A DNA stretch of 64,000 nucleotides from Pyrinomonadaceae bacterium (GCA_019694345.1 JAIBCA010000074.1:1-64000), one strand, 5' to 3'. Numbered from the stretch's first letter, positions 8,883-17,742 are shown. The notes: generated by a model from the letters alone, not told the origin. A program made the numbers and translations.

Positions 8883-10007
8883 ATGAAAAAGATCAAGGTT
8901 CTACATCTCACCAGTACTCGCTACGGCATTGGCGGGGTCGAGCGCTTGTTGCTTGAAATGTCGGACAAATATCAAGTTGAAAATTTCGACGTTGCTTACT
9001 GCAATCTGTTTTGTGATGAAGAAGGAGAAGGTAAATTTCCAACTGCCATCAGACAAAAAGGGCTTGATTACATCGAGATATCAGGCAAGCGTGTGAGAGA
9101 TCTGCCGAGTATGGCTAGAAACCTGAGAAAGATACTCGAATATCGCCAAATCGACGTGCTGCACCTGCATATGTTGCAGGCAACTATCGTTGGCGGATTG
9201 GCTCAAATGGGAACCAGAACATCTACAGTGGTAACTAAGCATTATACGGATGGACTTTCCCGCCACGCAGCTTGGATCAAGAAGTTGGATCATTGGTCTA
9301 CAAAACGAGCGAAATGTATCGTCGCTATTTCAGATTACGTCCGACAGGATCTTATCCAACTTGGCTTTAACTCAAACAAGATCACTGTTATACACAACGG
9401 TACCGATATTTCGGAGTTTGACCGAAATGTCGCTTTGGTGGAAAGTTCTAAGGCCGCAGAGCTTCGAGATCGAGTCCTAATTGGATCCGTCGGGAGCTTA
9501 ACCGAGCGTAAAGGGCACAATTTACTAATTGCAGCTATGCCCCGTATACTTGAAAGCGTGCCGAATGCACACCTAATGATCGTCGGCGAAGGCCCGATGC
9601 GTGCTGAATTAGAGCAATTGATCGATAGGAATGGACTTCGCGAACAGGTTGCTCTTGTCGGGTTTCGAGAGAATGTAGCACCGTTACTATCGGAGATGGA
9701 TCTATATGTTCATCCTTCAATACACGAACCATTTGGTATTTCGATACTTGAAGCGATGGCAGCAAAAAAGTGTGTGGTTGCTACCAGTGTTGAAGGGGTT
9801 CCCGAAATTGTCTTGGAGGGAATAACCGGAGTACTTGTTCCGCCCAAAAACTGTAGTGCTCTCTCGGAAAAAATTGTATCGCTATTACAGAACGACGATC
9901 AGCGGTTAAGAATGGGTGAGGCCGGTCGTCGTCGCGTTGAAGAGCACTTTACAATCGGTCGGGTCGTCAACGAATATCAAGCCATTTACAAATCTCTGGC
10001 TGAATAG
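8883..10007 (+). CDS. GT4-family glycosyltransferase (GT-B fold)
   Basis: A 374-residue retaining transferase with RYGIGGVERLLLEM at the N terminus (glycine-rich loop of the acceptor half), GSVGSLTERKGHN near residue 202 and HEPFGISILEAMAAKKCVV near 280-298 for the nucleotide-sugar site. It is 3 bp after another GT4 gene and 6 bp before the carbamoyltransferase. It closes the run of AT-richer genes; base composition rises from here. Donor and acceptor cannot be told from sequence. Confidence 0.87.
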   Translation: MKKIKVLHLTSTRYGIGGVERLLLEMSDKYQVENFDVAYCNLFCDEEGEGKFPTAIRQKGLDYIEISGKRVRDLPSMARNLRKILEYRQIDVLHLHMLQATIVGGLAQMGTRTSTVVTKHYTDGLSRHAAWIKKLDHWSTKRAKCIVAISDYVRQDLIQLGFNSNKITVIHNGTDISEFDRNVALVESSKAAELRDRVLIGSVGSLTERKGHNLLIAAMPRILESVPNAHLMIVGEGPMRAELEQLIDRNGLREQVALVGFRENVAPLLSEMDLYVHPSIHEPFGISILEAMAAKKCVVATSVEGVPEIVLEGITGVLVPPKNCSALSEKIVSLLQNDDQRLRMGEAGRRRVEEHFTIGRVVNEYQAIYKSLAE

Positions 10008-10013
10008 TTTCAG

Positions 10014-11717
10014 ATGTATATTCTCGGATTAACAACATTGGGTGATTCGGCGGCGGCCTTGATCAAGGACGGTCAGTTGGTCGCGGCCGTTGAGGAAGAG
10101 AGATTTTCCCGTAAAAAGCACCATGCCGGATTCCCCTATCAGGCGATCGAGTTCTGTTTGAAGCAGGCGGGAATAACGTTGGCCGAGGTCGAGCATGTCG
10201 GGCATTATTGGAAGCCGTGGATACTGCGGCACAAGGCGATGCAGGCGCTCAAGTCGGGTTTGATCTCACCGGCAATGTTCAAGGCGAGGGCCGATCGCGG
10301 CGTTGTTCAGGTAAGTGATAGTTATCTAGGGATGTTCAAACACCCAAAGCGGCTGCGTGAACATTTTGGTCCGAGCAATTTCAAGTTTCACTACATCGAG
10401 CACCACCAGTCGCACGCCGCAAGCGCGTTCTTTGTGTCGCCATTCGAATCGGCGGCTATCCTGACCTGGGACGGGACCGGCGAAGATACGACGACGCTTT
10501 TCTGTAGAGGAAAAGACAATAGGATCGATATCCTGAAGCGTATCAAGCTGCCGCATAGTCTGGGACAGTTTTACTCGGCAGTGACGAATTTCATTGGCTT
10601 TGATATGTTCGCCGGTGACGAATGGAAGGTAATGGGGCTTGCGGCATATGGCAAGCCGAAACATTACGATTTCTTTCGTGAAATGGTTTTAACGACGAAC
10701 GGCAAAGGCGATTTCAGATTTGACATCAAGGTCCTCGACCACCATTTGGCAAAGCACTACCAGTTTTCCGATGCCATCGTAAAGGAGCTAGGCCCGGCGA
10801 GAAAGCCCGGCGAAGAACTTACGGAACATCACTGGAACATCGCTAGCTCCGCTCAAAAAGCACTCGAGGATACCGCCATAGACCTCGTGAAGGCGATACA
10901 TGAGATGACCGGCGAAGAGAATCTGTGTATGGCCGGTGGCGTTGCTTTCAATTCGGTAATGAACGGCCGGATCTTTCACGAAACGCCCTTTAAGCGATTT
11001 TATGTTCAGCCCGCCGCCGGCGATGCCGGGTGTTCGTTAGGGGCGGCGTACTTTGTCTCGAATCAACTTCTTAAAAAGCCGCGGAGTTTTGTGATGGATC
11101 AGGCATATTGGGGGCCGGGCTTTACGAACGAAGAGTGCCGCGAGGCTTTAGACGATGCCGGCCTGTCCTATGACACCCTAAACGATGACGACCTGTTGCC
11201 AAAGGTCGCCAAGATGATCTCCGATGGTGCGATCGTCGGGTGGTTCAACGGGCGTATGGAGCTCGGGCCGCGAGCACTCGGTGCCCGCAGCTTTCTGGCC
11301 GATCCGCGTCGCAGCGATATGCGCGAGATACTGAATCACAAGGTAAAGCTTCGCGAGTGGTTCCGGCCGCTTGCTCCGTCGATGCTTGAGGAACACGGAA
11401 CCGAGGTCTTCGGAGTCGAGCATCACGACCCCTTTATGATCACGGTGATCCAGGTCGCAGAGGAGTATAAGTCAAAGGTGCCAGCGGTCGTGCACGTTGA
11501 CGGTTCAGCCCGACCGCAAATGGTGAATCGAGATACAAATCCCAGATACTGGAAACTAATAAATGAATTCAAAAAGCTGACCGGCATCCCGATGCTTTTG
11601 AACACGTCATTCAACGTTCAGGAACCGATCGTTTGCTCACCTCAAAATGCGGTAAACACCTTTAAGAACTCAAATTTTGATGCTCTGGTTTTGGAAAATA
11701 ATCTCGTAATTCGATAG
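10014..11717 (+). CDS. Carbamoyltransferase, NodU/TobZ family
   Basis: A 567-residue protein with the family's two parts: an N-terminal Kae1-like domain (GLTTLGDSAAALI, VEEERFSRKKH, and HHQSHAASAFFVSPF near residues 125-140) and a C-terminal domain starting near residue 400 (MELGPRALGARSFLADPR). Family members move a carbamoyl group from carbamoyl phosphate through a carbamoyl-adenylate to a hydroxyl on a sugar or antibiotic. In this cluster the likely acceptor is a sugar of the exported polysaccharide. Length and motifs match a complete enzyme. Confidence 0.92.
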   Translation: MYILGLTTLGDSAAALIKDGQLVAAVEEERFSRKKHHAGFPYQAIEFCLKQAGITLAEVEHVGHYWKPWILRHKAMQALKSGLISPAMFKARADRGVVQVSDSYLGMFKHPKRLREHFGPSNFKFHYIEHHQSHAASAFFVSPFESAAILTWDGTGEDTTTLFCRGKDNRIDILKRIKLPHSLGQFYSAVTNFIGFDMFAGDEWKVMGLAAYGKPKHYDFFREMVLTTNGKGDFRFDIKVLDHHLAKHYQFSDAIVKELGPARKPGEELTEHHWNIASSAQKALEDTAIDLVKAIHEMTGEENLCMAGGVAFNSVMNGRIFHETPFKRFYVQPAAGDAGCSLGAAYFVSNQLLKKPRSFVMDQAYWGPGFTNEECREALDDAGLSYDTLNDDDLLPKVAKMISDGAIVGWFNGRMELGPRALGARSFLADPRRSDMREILNHKVKLREWFRPLAPSMLEEHGTEVFGVEHHDPFMITVIQVAEEYKSKVPAVVHVDGSARPQMVNRDTNPRYWKLINEFKKLTGIPMLLNTSFNVQEPIVCSPQNAVNTFKNSNFDALVLENNLVIR

Positions 11718-11749
11718 ATAAAGACCGATTGTGACGTCTTCGTTGATCC

Positions 11750-13093
11750 GTGCTGAACTACATTGCATCAATCTTGTTAATCATCGCAATTCTGCTAGGC
11801 GCGATGTTCGTGGAAAATGGCTTGCTCGGAATACTGGTAATCCTGCCACTTGTAATTGCAGCGCTACTTTTCATTCGACGATATACGGACGATTGCGGTT
11901 TCCTATTGAAGATCTTTGTCGGCGGCCTGCTGGCCAGATTGGTCGTTTCCTCTATTATTGTCGGATTTGGATTACAAGAGACATTTGGCGAAGATTCGCT
12001 GGTTCACGAACTCCATGGATTTCAGCTTTGGCAATCGTGGGTTGACGGCGCACAATTGCCATATTATCTTCGCGATTGGAGCCGACCATGGGGCCTGCAT
12101 ATCCTTATTGCAACGATCTATTCGGTTTTTGGTCGAGTGCCGATCCTTGTAAATTTTGTCGGAGATGTCCTTGGAGCCGGTACGGCCGTGCTCGTTCACT
12201 CGATAGGCTGGCATATCTTTCGAAATCGAACCACTGCAAGGGTCGCCGCACTACTTACGGCATTTTTCCCGGCAATGCTCATATGGTCGTCACAGATAAT
12301 GAAGGATGGTTACGTTGTCTTTTTTGTCGTGTTAACCATGTTGTTGCTGATTCGGCTTCAAGAGAAATTTCGCTTGTTGGACATGATTTTGATCTTCGTA
12401 AGCCTTGGTGCCATTCTCTCCGTTAGGTTCTACATTTTCTATTTCGCCGCATTGGCTTGCGTTGCGAGTATTGTTTTCGGCCGATCTTATGCCAATAAGA
12501 ATAGAGCTCGAGCCGTGATCATTTTCAGCGCCGTGATTGTAGTGATCGCGTATACCGGGCTAGTCAACGTTGGACGGGAACAAGTCGACAAGTTGAGCAA
12601 TCTTGAATCGATACAATACAGCAGATCAGCGCTCAGTAAGGACGCGGCCTCAGGGTACGGTAAAGATTCTGATATTACAACGGCGTCGGGAATGGCCATG
12701 GCATTGCCGGTTGGATTAGTCAATTTATTGCTTGCTCCCTTCCCTTGGCAGTTCACCTCGATCAGATCCGCAATGACCTTGCCTGAGATGTTCGTATGGT
12801 GGGCTTTGTTCCCCACAATGATCCTGGGGGCAGGGTACACTTTCAAAAATCGTTTCAGTACTGCGATTCCGATTTTCACTTTTGCGATGGCTCTTACGAT
12901 TGCATATGCCCTATTCCAAACGAATGTTGGAACTGCGTACAGGCAGCGAACCCAGATCCAGGTGTTCTTGTTCATTTTCATTGCCGTCGGCTGGACTATC
13001 TTGAAGGAACGCAGAAACGATAGGAAGTTGGAGGCTCGTAACAGGCAGATCGAATTTGAACGTTTATTACGAGGGCAAAAATTGGAATCATAG
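11750..13093 (+). CDS. Multi-pass membrane protein, candidate glycan polymerase or GT-C transferase
   Basis: A 447-residue integral membrane protein with about ten hydrophobic segments, starting at GTG 11750; an in-frame stop lies just upstream. The segment DWSRPWGLHILIATIYSVFG and the following SSQIMKDGYVVFFVV resemble the loops of GT-C/PMT-like proteins, but no catalytic motif is certain. The cluster needs a repeat-unit polymerase (Wzy), and this and the ligase-like protein at 22119 are the two candidates. The C terminus ends in a short basic cytoplasmic tail. Function is an inference from topology and position. Confidence 0.72.
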   Translation: MLNYIASILLIIAILLGAMFVENGLLGILVILPLVIAALLFIRRYTDDCGFLLKIFVGGLLARLVVSSIIVGFGLQETFGEDSLVHELHGFQLWQSWVDGAQLPYYLRDWSRPWGLHILIATIYSVFGRVPILVNFVGDVLGAGTAVLVHSIGWHIFRNRTTARVAALLTAFFPAMLIWSSQIMKDGYVVFFVVLTMLLLIRLQEKFRLLDMILIFVSLGAILSVRFYIFYFAALACVASIVFGRSYANKNRARAVIIFSAVIVVIAYTGLVNVGREQVDKLSNLESIQYSRSALSKDAASGYGKDSDITTASGMAMALPVGLVNLLLAPFPWQFTSIRSAMTLPEMFVWWALFPTMILGAGYTFKNRFSTAIPIFTFAMALTIAYALFQTNVGTAYRQRTQIQVFLFIFIAVGWTILKERRNDRKLEARNRQIEFERLLRGQKLES

Positions 13094-13098
13094 ACCCG

Positions 13099-14988
13099 AT
13101 GTGCGGAATTGTCGGTTTTGTAAATAATGGCGGGCGGGCGGCCGGGCGCGAGGTGCTCGAGGCGATGAACCGCGCCATCATCCACCGCGGGCCGGACGAG
13201 GACGGATATTATCTGCACCGGAATGCGGCCTTGGCGATGCGGCGTCTGTCGATCATCGATCTCGCGTCGGGCAAACAGCCGATACATAATGCCGACCGCA
13301 CCAAATGGATAGTCTTTAACGGCGAGATCTATAATTACCGCGAGCTGCGCGAGGGGCTCGAGGCCCGCGGACACACGTTCTACACACGCTCGGATACCGA
13401 GGCGATCATTCATCTGTTCGACGAATACGGCGAAGCGTGCCTTGATCATTTACGCGGCATGTTCGCCTTTGCGATCTGGGACGAAACGGAGCGGTCGCTC
13501 TTTGTCGCCCGCGACCGCGTCGGCAAAAAGCCGCTGCTATATTCGCATCAGCCCAATGGCGATCTGATATTCGGGTCCGAGTTTCAGGCCGTGCTCGCGC
13601 ATCCGTCGGTCACCCGCGAGGTGGATCATGGGGCGATCGACAGCTATCTGTCATATATCTGCGTGCCGGCCCCCGAGACGGCTTTCAAACAAATTCGCAA
13701 GCTCGAACCGGGCCATTGGCTCAAGTGGAAGGATGGCCGTGTCGAAACGCGGCGGTACTGGCTGCCCGACTTTTCTAAAAAGGTCAAGATAACCGAGGCC
13801 GAGGCGATCGACGAAACGACCCGCCTTCTGCGGGAATCGACGCGTCTGCGGATGATATCCGAGGTGCCGCTCGGGGCATTTCTCTCGGGCGGGGTCGATT
13901 CGTCAATAGTCGTCGCCCTGATGGCACAGGAAAGCTCGTCGCCGGTCAAAACGTTCTCGATCGGGTTTGAGGAACAGGATTTCAGCGAGCTGAGATACGC
14001 ACGGCGGGTGGCCGAGCATGTCGGGGCCGAGTATAACGAGTTTATTGTCAGGCCCGACGCCGTCGAGGTGCTGCCGACGCTGGTCGAACATTACGGCGAG
14101 CCATTTGCCGACTCGAGCGCTCTGCCGACCTATTACGTTTCACGCGAAACGCGCCGCCATGTGACGGTGGCTCTGAATGGCGACGGCGGCGACGAGAGCT
14201 TTGCCGGGTACGAGCGCTATATGGCGATGGAGGTCGCCGAGCTGTACCGCCGTATCCCGCGGCCGCTGCGGCGGCTGGCGATCGAGTGGCCGATAAATAT
14301 GCTGCCGTCGTCGGAGCTGCGCAAAACGCGGGTGCGCGACGTCCAGCGGTTTTTGATCTCGGCCAATGAGGGCCGAGGCGAGCGGTACTTTCGCTGGATG
14401 TCGGCGTTCAAACCCGCCGCAAAACCGGCTTTGTACACGGCCGCGTTCGCCGCCGAGGTCGCCGGGCACCGGGCGTCCGACGTTTTGGATCGTTGGTTTG
14501 CAAGGGCCGGGGGGCTGGGGATGCTCGATGCGACGCTGCTTACCGACCAAATGACATATCTGCCGAACGACCTGCTGCCCAAGGTCGATATCGCGTCGAT
14601 GGCAAATGCGCTCGAGGCCCGCTCGCCGTTCCTCGATCACAAGGTCATCGAGTTTGCCGCCGGCTTGCCCGAGGGGCTGAAGATGAACCGGTTTCGCCCC
14701 AAATATCTGTTAAAAAAGGTCGCCGCCCGGCTGGTCCCGCCCGAGGTCGTATATCGGCGAAAGATGGGCTTTGGCGTGCCGATAGGCAAATGGTTTCGCG
14801 GCGAGATGAGCGGGTTTGTCAGCGACATCCTGCTGTCCCGGGCGTCGCTCGGGCGCGGCCTGTTCGAGCCGGCCGAGATCCGCCGTTATGTCGAGCAGCA
14901 TATCAGGGGCGAGTTTGACCATGCGACGCAGCTCTGGACACTGTTGATGCTGGAGCTATGGTATCGAAGGTTTATTGATCAAAAATGA
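13099..14988 (+). CDS. asnB: Glutamine-dependent amidotransferase / asparagine synthase, exosortase-associated type
   Basis: A 629-residue protein of class B asparagine synthetase architecture. Cys2 (MCGIVGFVNNGG) is the glutaminase nucleophile of the N-terminal Ntn domain (about residues 1-215). The synthetase domain has the PP-loop SGGVDSS near residue 263 and ALNGDGGDESFAGYERY near 355. Length and the GGVDSSIVVALMA context match the amidotransferase found in exosortase-linked polysaccharide loci, so it may amidate a uronic acid rather than make asparagine; this is inference. GC content is clearly higher than in genes before 10 kb. Confidence 0.9.
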   Translation: MCGIVGFVNNGGRAAGREVLEAMNRAIIHRGPDEDGYYLHRNAALAMRRLSIIDLASGKQPIHNADRTKWIVFNGEIYNYRELREGLEARGHTFYTRSDTEAIIHLFDEYGEACLDHLRGMFAFAIWDETERSLFVARDRVGKKPLLYSHQPNGDLIFGSEFQAVLAHPSVTREVDHGAIDSYLSYICVPAPETAFKQIRKLEPGHWLKWKDGRVETRRYWLPDFSKKVKITEAEAIDETTRLLRESTRLRMISEVPLGAFLSGGVDSSIVVALMAQESSSPVKTFSIGFEEQDFSELRYARRVAEHVGAEYNEFIVRPDAVEVLPTLVEHYGEPFADSSALPTYYVSRETRRHVTVALNGDGGDESFAGYERYMAMEVAELYRRIPRPLRRLAIEWPINMLPSSELRKTRVRDVQRFLISANEGRGERYFRWMSAFKPAAKPALYTAAFAAEVAGHRASDVLDRWFARAGGLGMLDATLLTDQMTYLPNDLLPKVDIASMANALEARSPFLDHKVIEFAAGLPEGLKMNRFRPKYLLKKVAARLVPPEVVYRRKMGFGVPIGKWFRGEMSGFVSDILLSRASLGRGLFEPAEIRRYVEQHIRGEFDHATQLWTLLMLELWYRRFIDQK

Positions 14989-15827
14989 CGGGGAACCTGG
15001 ACAAAAATGTCGTCGAGGGTTTTGGCGACGAGTGGACACGATTTGACCAGACCGGACTTTCGGCCTCTGAACTCGAGGCGATGTTTGACAATTATTTCAG
15101 CATTTTTCCGTGGGACGCATTGCCGCCGCATGCGGTCGGCTTCGATCTGGGCTGCGGCAGCGGACGTTGGGCAAGGCTGGTCGCGCCGCGTGTCGGCAAG
15201 CTGCACCTGATCGACCCGAGTGCGGCCCTGGACGTGGCCCGGCGCAACCTGGCCGGTGCTGATAATTGTGATAATTGTGAATTTCATCTGGCGGGCGTTG
15301 AGAATATACCGCTGGAGGACGGGTCGTGCGATTTCGGATACAGCCTCGGGGTTCTGCATCACGTGCCTGATACGCCGGCCGGCATTCGTGCCTGCGTTGA
15401 CAAACTAAAGCCGGGGGCGCCGTTTCTGGTCTATCTCTACTACCGTTTCGACAACCGGCCGGTGTGGTTCAGAGCTCTGTGGCGGGTGAGTGATATATTT
15501 CGCCGCGGCATCAGCCGTTTGCCGCATGGGGCGAGATTTGCGATCAGCCAGGTCATCGCGCTGTTGATCTATTGGCCGCTGGCACGCGCGGCAAAGATCG
15601 CCGAACGGTCGGGGATGAATGTCGAGCGGATGCCGTTGTCGCAGTATCGCGATAATAGCTTTTATACAATGCGTACGGACGCACTGGATCGGTTCGGCAC
15701 ACGCCTCGAAAAACGATTTACCAGGGCCGAGATCGCGGCGATGATGGACGACGCCGGGCTCGGTGATATCATTTTCAGCGACAGTTCATTTTGGACCGCT
15801 GTCGGATATAAGCGACGAGAATTATGA
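14985..15827 (+). CDS. Class I SAM-dependent methyltransferase
   Basis: A 280-residue protein with SAM-binding motif I (VGFDLGCGSGRWARL) at about residues 50-64, LIDPSAA at the end of strand 2 and SLGVLHHVPD as post-motif, the Methyltransf_11/25 pattern. It overlaps both neighbours by four bases (ATGA at 14985 and 15824), so translation of amidotransferase, methyltransferase and nucleotidyltransferase is coupled. By context it methylates a glycan precursor. The acceptor is unknown. Confidence 0.85.
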   Translation: MTGNLDKNVVEGFGDEWTRFDQTGLSASELEAMFDNYFSIFPWDALPPHAVGFDLGCGSGRWARLVAPRVGKLHLIDPSAALDVARRNLAGADNCDNCEFHLAGVENIPLEDGSCDFGYSLGVLHHVPDTPAGIRACVDKLKPGAPFLVYLYYRFDNRPVWFRALWRVSDIFRRGISRLPHGARFAISQVIALLIYWPLARAAKIAERSGMNVERMPLSQYRDNSFYTMRTDALDRFGTRLEKRFTRAEIAAMMDDAGLGDIIFSDSSFWTAVGYKRREL

Positions 15828-16552
15828 AAGGTGTAGTATTAGCAGGCGGGCTGGGCTCGCGTTTGAGCCCGCTGACGCGTATAACAAACAAGCATTTGCT
15901 GCCGGTCTATAACCAGCCGATGATCTATTACCCGATCAAGGCGCTGATCAATGCCGGTATCGACGACATAATGATCGTCACGGGCGGCAATTCGGCCGGC
16001 GATTTTCTCAAACTGTTGAGGAACGGCCGCGATTTTGGCCTCAAGCATCTCAACTATACCTATCAGGAGGGCGAGGGCGGCATCGCCGACGCGCTTGGCC
16101 TGGTCGAGCATTTTGCCGACGACGAACCGATCTGCGTCATACTCGGTGACAACATCATCGAGGGCAATATTCGCGCGGCCGCCGATGAATATCGCCGCCA
16201 GGGCAGCGGTGCCAAGATATTGCTCAAACGCGTGCCTGACCCGCAGCGTTTCGGCGTGCCCGAGCTCGACGGCGACCGCGTCGTCAATATCGAGGAAAAG
16301 CCGGCCGAGCCGAGATCGGACATGGCGGTGATCGGTATCTATTTTTATGACGCGACCGTTTTTGACGTGATCAAGACGCTTGTACCGTCGGGCCGCGGTG
16401 AACTCGAGATCACCGATGTCAACAACCATTACATCCGCCGGGGCGAGATGACCTGGAACGAACTCGACGGCTGGTGGACCGACGCCGGAACGTTCGAAAG
16501 CCTGCTGCTGGCATCAAATCTCGTGGCCAAGTCGGGGGCGAATAAAGTCTAG
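15824..16552 (+). CDS. rmlA: Glucose-1-phosphate thymidylyltransferase-like sugar nucleotidyltransferase
   Basis: A 242-residue GT-A-like pyrophosphorylase. It begins with the signature LAGGLGSRLSPLTRITNKHL and then PVYNQPMIYYPI, and has the metal-binding LGDNII near residue 107. These are typical of RmlA-type enzymes, which make dTDP-glucose from dTTP and glucose 1-phosphate. It is about 50 residues shorter than the proteobacterial tetrameric enzyme and matches the short form that lacks the C-terminal allosteric helices. With rmlB and rmlD at 57.6-59.5 kb and the RmlC-like gene at 17131 it would complete dTDP-rhamnose synthesis. Confidence 0.85.
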   Translation: MKGVVLAGGLGSRLSPLTRITNKHLLPVYNQPMIYYPIKALINAGIDDIMIVTGGNSAGDFLKLLRNGRDFGLKHLNYTYQEGEGGIADALGLVEHFADDEPICVILGDNIIEGNIRAAADEYRRQGSGAKILLKRVPDPQRFGVPELDGDRVVNIEEKPAEPRSDMAVIGIYFYDATVFDVIKTLVPSGRGELEITDVNNHYIRRGEMTWNELDGWWTDAGTFESLLLASNLVAKSGANKV

Positions 16553-16572
16553 CGACCCCGCCAAGACGGAAT

Positions 16573-16592
16573 TAACCGCAAAGTACGCCAAG
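16573..16592 (+). repeat. Left inverted repeat flanking the GxxExxY gene
   Basis: The 20-bp sequence TAACCGCAAAGTACGCCAAG matches the reverse complement of 17030-17049 at 18 of 20 positions. A second, weaker CGCAAAG-containing copy follows at 16598-16614 and is mirrored at about 17007-17025. Together they frame the gene at 16627-17004. Confidence 0.8.
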
Positions 16593-16626
16593 CGAATACC
16601 GCAAAGGCTCGCAGTGCGATGGAACG

Positions 16627-17004
16627 ATGAACGAAAATGATCTGTCCAACCTGGTGATCAATCGAGCGTTAAAGGTCCATACGGCTTTGGGACCGGGCCT
16701 TCTCGAATCTTCGTACAAGGAGTGTTTGTTTTACGAATTGCGGCAATCGGGTTTGTTTGTAGAGAAGGAAAAGGCGTTGCCCTTGGTTTACGGTGATGTC
16801 AAATTGGAATGCGGTTACAGGGTCGATCTTATGGTTGAACGAAAACTGGTCATTGAAACCAAGGCGGTTGAACTGATATCCGACATTTACATGGCACAAG
16901 TGCTCACATATCTCAGGTTGTCCGGATGTCGGCTCGGGTTGCTTTTGAATTTTAATGTGCGGTCGCTGAGGTCTGGTATCCGCCGCGTGGTCAATGGCCT
17001 GTGA
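16627..17004 (+). CDS. GxxExxY protein (PD-(D/E)xK-like)
   Basis: A 125-residue protein with GLLESSY at residues 24-30, the motif that names the family. RVDLMVERKLVIETKAV near residues 68-85 has Asp plus Glu-x-Lys spacing as in the PD-(D/E)xK nuclease fold to which the family is assigned. The biochemical role of GxxExxY proteins is not established. It sits between rmlA-like and rmlC-like genes but has no obvious role in glycan synthesis, and it is flanked by near-identical inverted repeats, which suggests a separately inserted unit. Confidence 0.9.
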   Translation: MNENDLSNLVINRALKVHTALGPGLLESSYKECLFYELRQSGLFVEKEKALPLVYGDVKLECGYRVDLMVERKLVIETKAVELISDIYMAQVLTYLRLSGCRLGLLLNFNVRSLRSGIRRVVNGL

Positions 17005-17029
17005 ACCTCTTTGCGGGCTTTGCGAAGAC

Positions 17030-17049
17030 CTTGGCGGCCTTTGCGGTTA
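17030..17049 (-). repeat. Right inverted repeat flanking the GxxExxY gene
   Basis: The reverse complement of this stretch reads TAACCGCAAAGGCCGCCAAG, differing from the left copy at 16573-16592 at two adjacent positions. The repeats point inward and lie 54 bp before and 45 bp beyond the gene ends measured from outer edges. Confidence 0.8.
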
Positions 17050-17130
17050 GGTCAGCCGGTTTCCGGGTTTGGCGAGGTGCTTGATCGATGGGCCCTTCTT
17101 TGAGTTGTTTATGTTGTTGGCGTTGAAAGT

Positions 17131-17607
17131 ATGAAATTTAAGGAATCTGATATTAAGGATGTTCTGGCCTATCCGCTGAAAAAGTTCCATGACGAGCGCG
17201 GGTGGTTGGCCGAGTTGTTCAGGCATGACGAGCTCGATGCCGAGTTTTATCCGGCGATGTCGTATATCTCGTACACACGGCCCGGCGTCCAGCGTGGGCC
17301 GCACGAACATGTGGACCAGGCCGATCTGTTTTGCTTTATCGGCCCCTCGACCTTTAAGATGATGCTGTGGGACAACCGCCCCGCTTCGCCGACCTATAAC
17401 CATATGATGACAATGTTTGTCGGTGTCGATGACCCGATGGCGGTCGTCGTGCCAAAGGGAGTTGTTCACGGGTATAAGAACGTCGGTGACGTCGATGGTA
17501 TGGTGATAAACTGTCCGAACAGGCTCTATATGGGCGAGGGCAAACGCGAGCCGATCGACGAGATACGGCATGAGGACGATCCGGATACGATATATCGAAT
17601 GGATTGA
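17131..17607 (+). CDS. RmlC-like cupin, dTDP-4-dehydrorhamnose 3,5-epimerase family
   Basis: A 158-residue cupin. The N-terminal FHDERGWLAELFRHDEL and the QRGPHEHVDQADLF segment near residues 52-66 correspond to the RmlC fold, with RGPH in the place of the catalytic-His strand RGLH of RmlC. It is about 20 residues shorter than typical RmlC. It may be the 3,5-epimerase for dTDP-rhamnose, or a related epimerase for another dTDP-keto sugar. The neighbours, rmlA-like upstream and glycosyltransferase downstream, fit nucleotide-sugar synthesis. Confidence 0.78.
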   Translation: MKFKESDIKDVLAYPLKKFHDERGWLAELFRHDELDAEFYPAMSYISYTRPGVQRGPHEHVDQADLFCFIGPSTFKMMLWDNRPASPTYNHMMTMFVGVDDPMAVVVPKGVVHGYKNVGDVDGMVINCPNRLYMGEGKREPIDEIRHEDDPDTIYRMD

Positions 17608-17630
17608 ACGCGCGTTTTCAAAGTTAAGTT

Positions 17631-17729
17631 CGGCGGACAGCAGCGGCACCCCGCACAGCCGTTTGGCCGCGTGGGCCGTCACCGGCATTGACCGGTTTCC
17701 GCCCGCGGCCGCTGTCCGCCGATTTTTTT
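17631..17729 (+). terminator. Large GC-rich hairpin followed by T run
   Basis: CGGCGGACAGC at 17631-17641 is exactly complementary to GCTGTCCGCCG at 17711-17721, and a run of seven T follows directly (17723-17729). The 69-nt interior can fold further, for example ACCGG 17681-17685 with CCGGT 17692-17696. The 3' stem plus T run looks like an intrinsic terminator after the RmlC-like gene, but the large loop is unusual, and it lies only about 15 bp before the next start codon, so an attenuator or structured leader is also possible. Confidence 0.5.
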
Positions 17730-17742
17730 CTGGTTCTTATTG

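Noticed and set aside
12487-13449. Long minus-strand frame opposite the membrane protein and asnB
   Set aside because: It spans the junction of two well-supported plus-strand genes and shows no recognisable domain.
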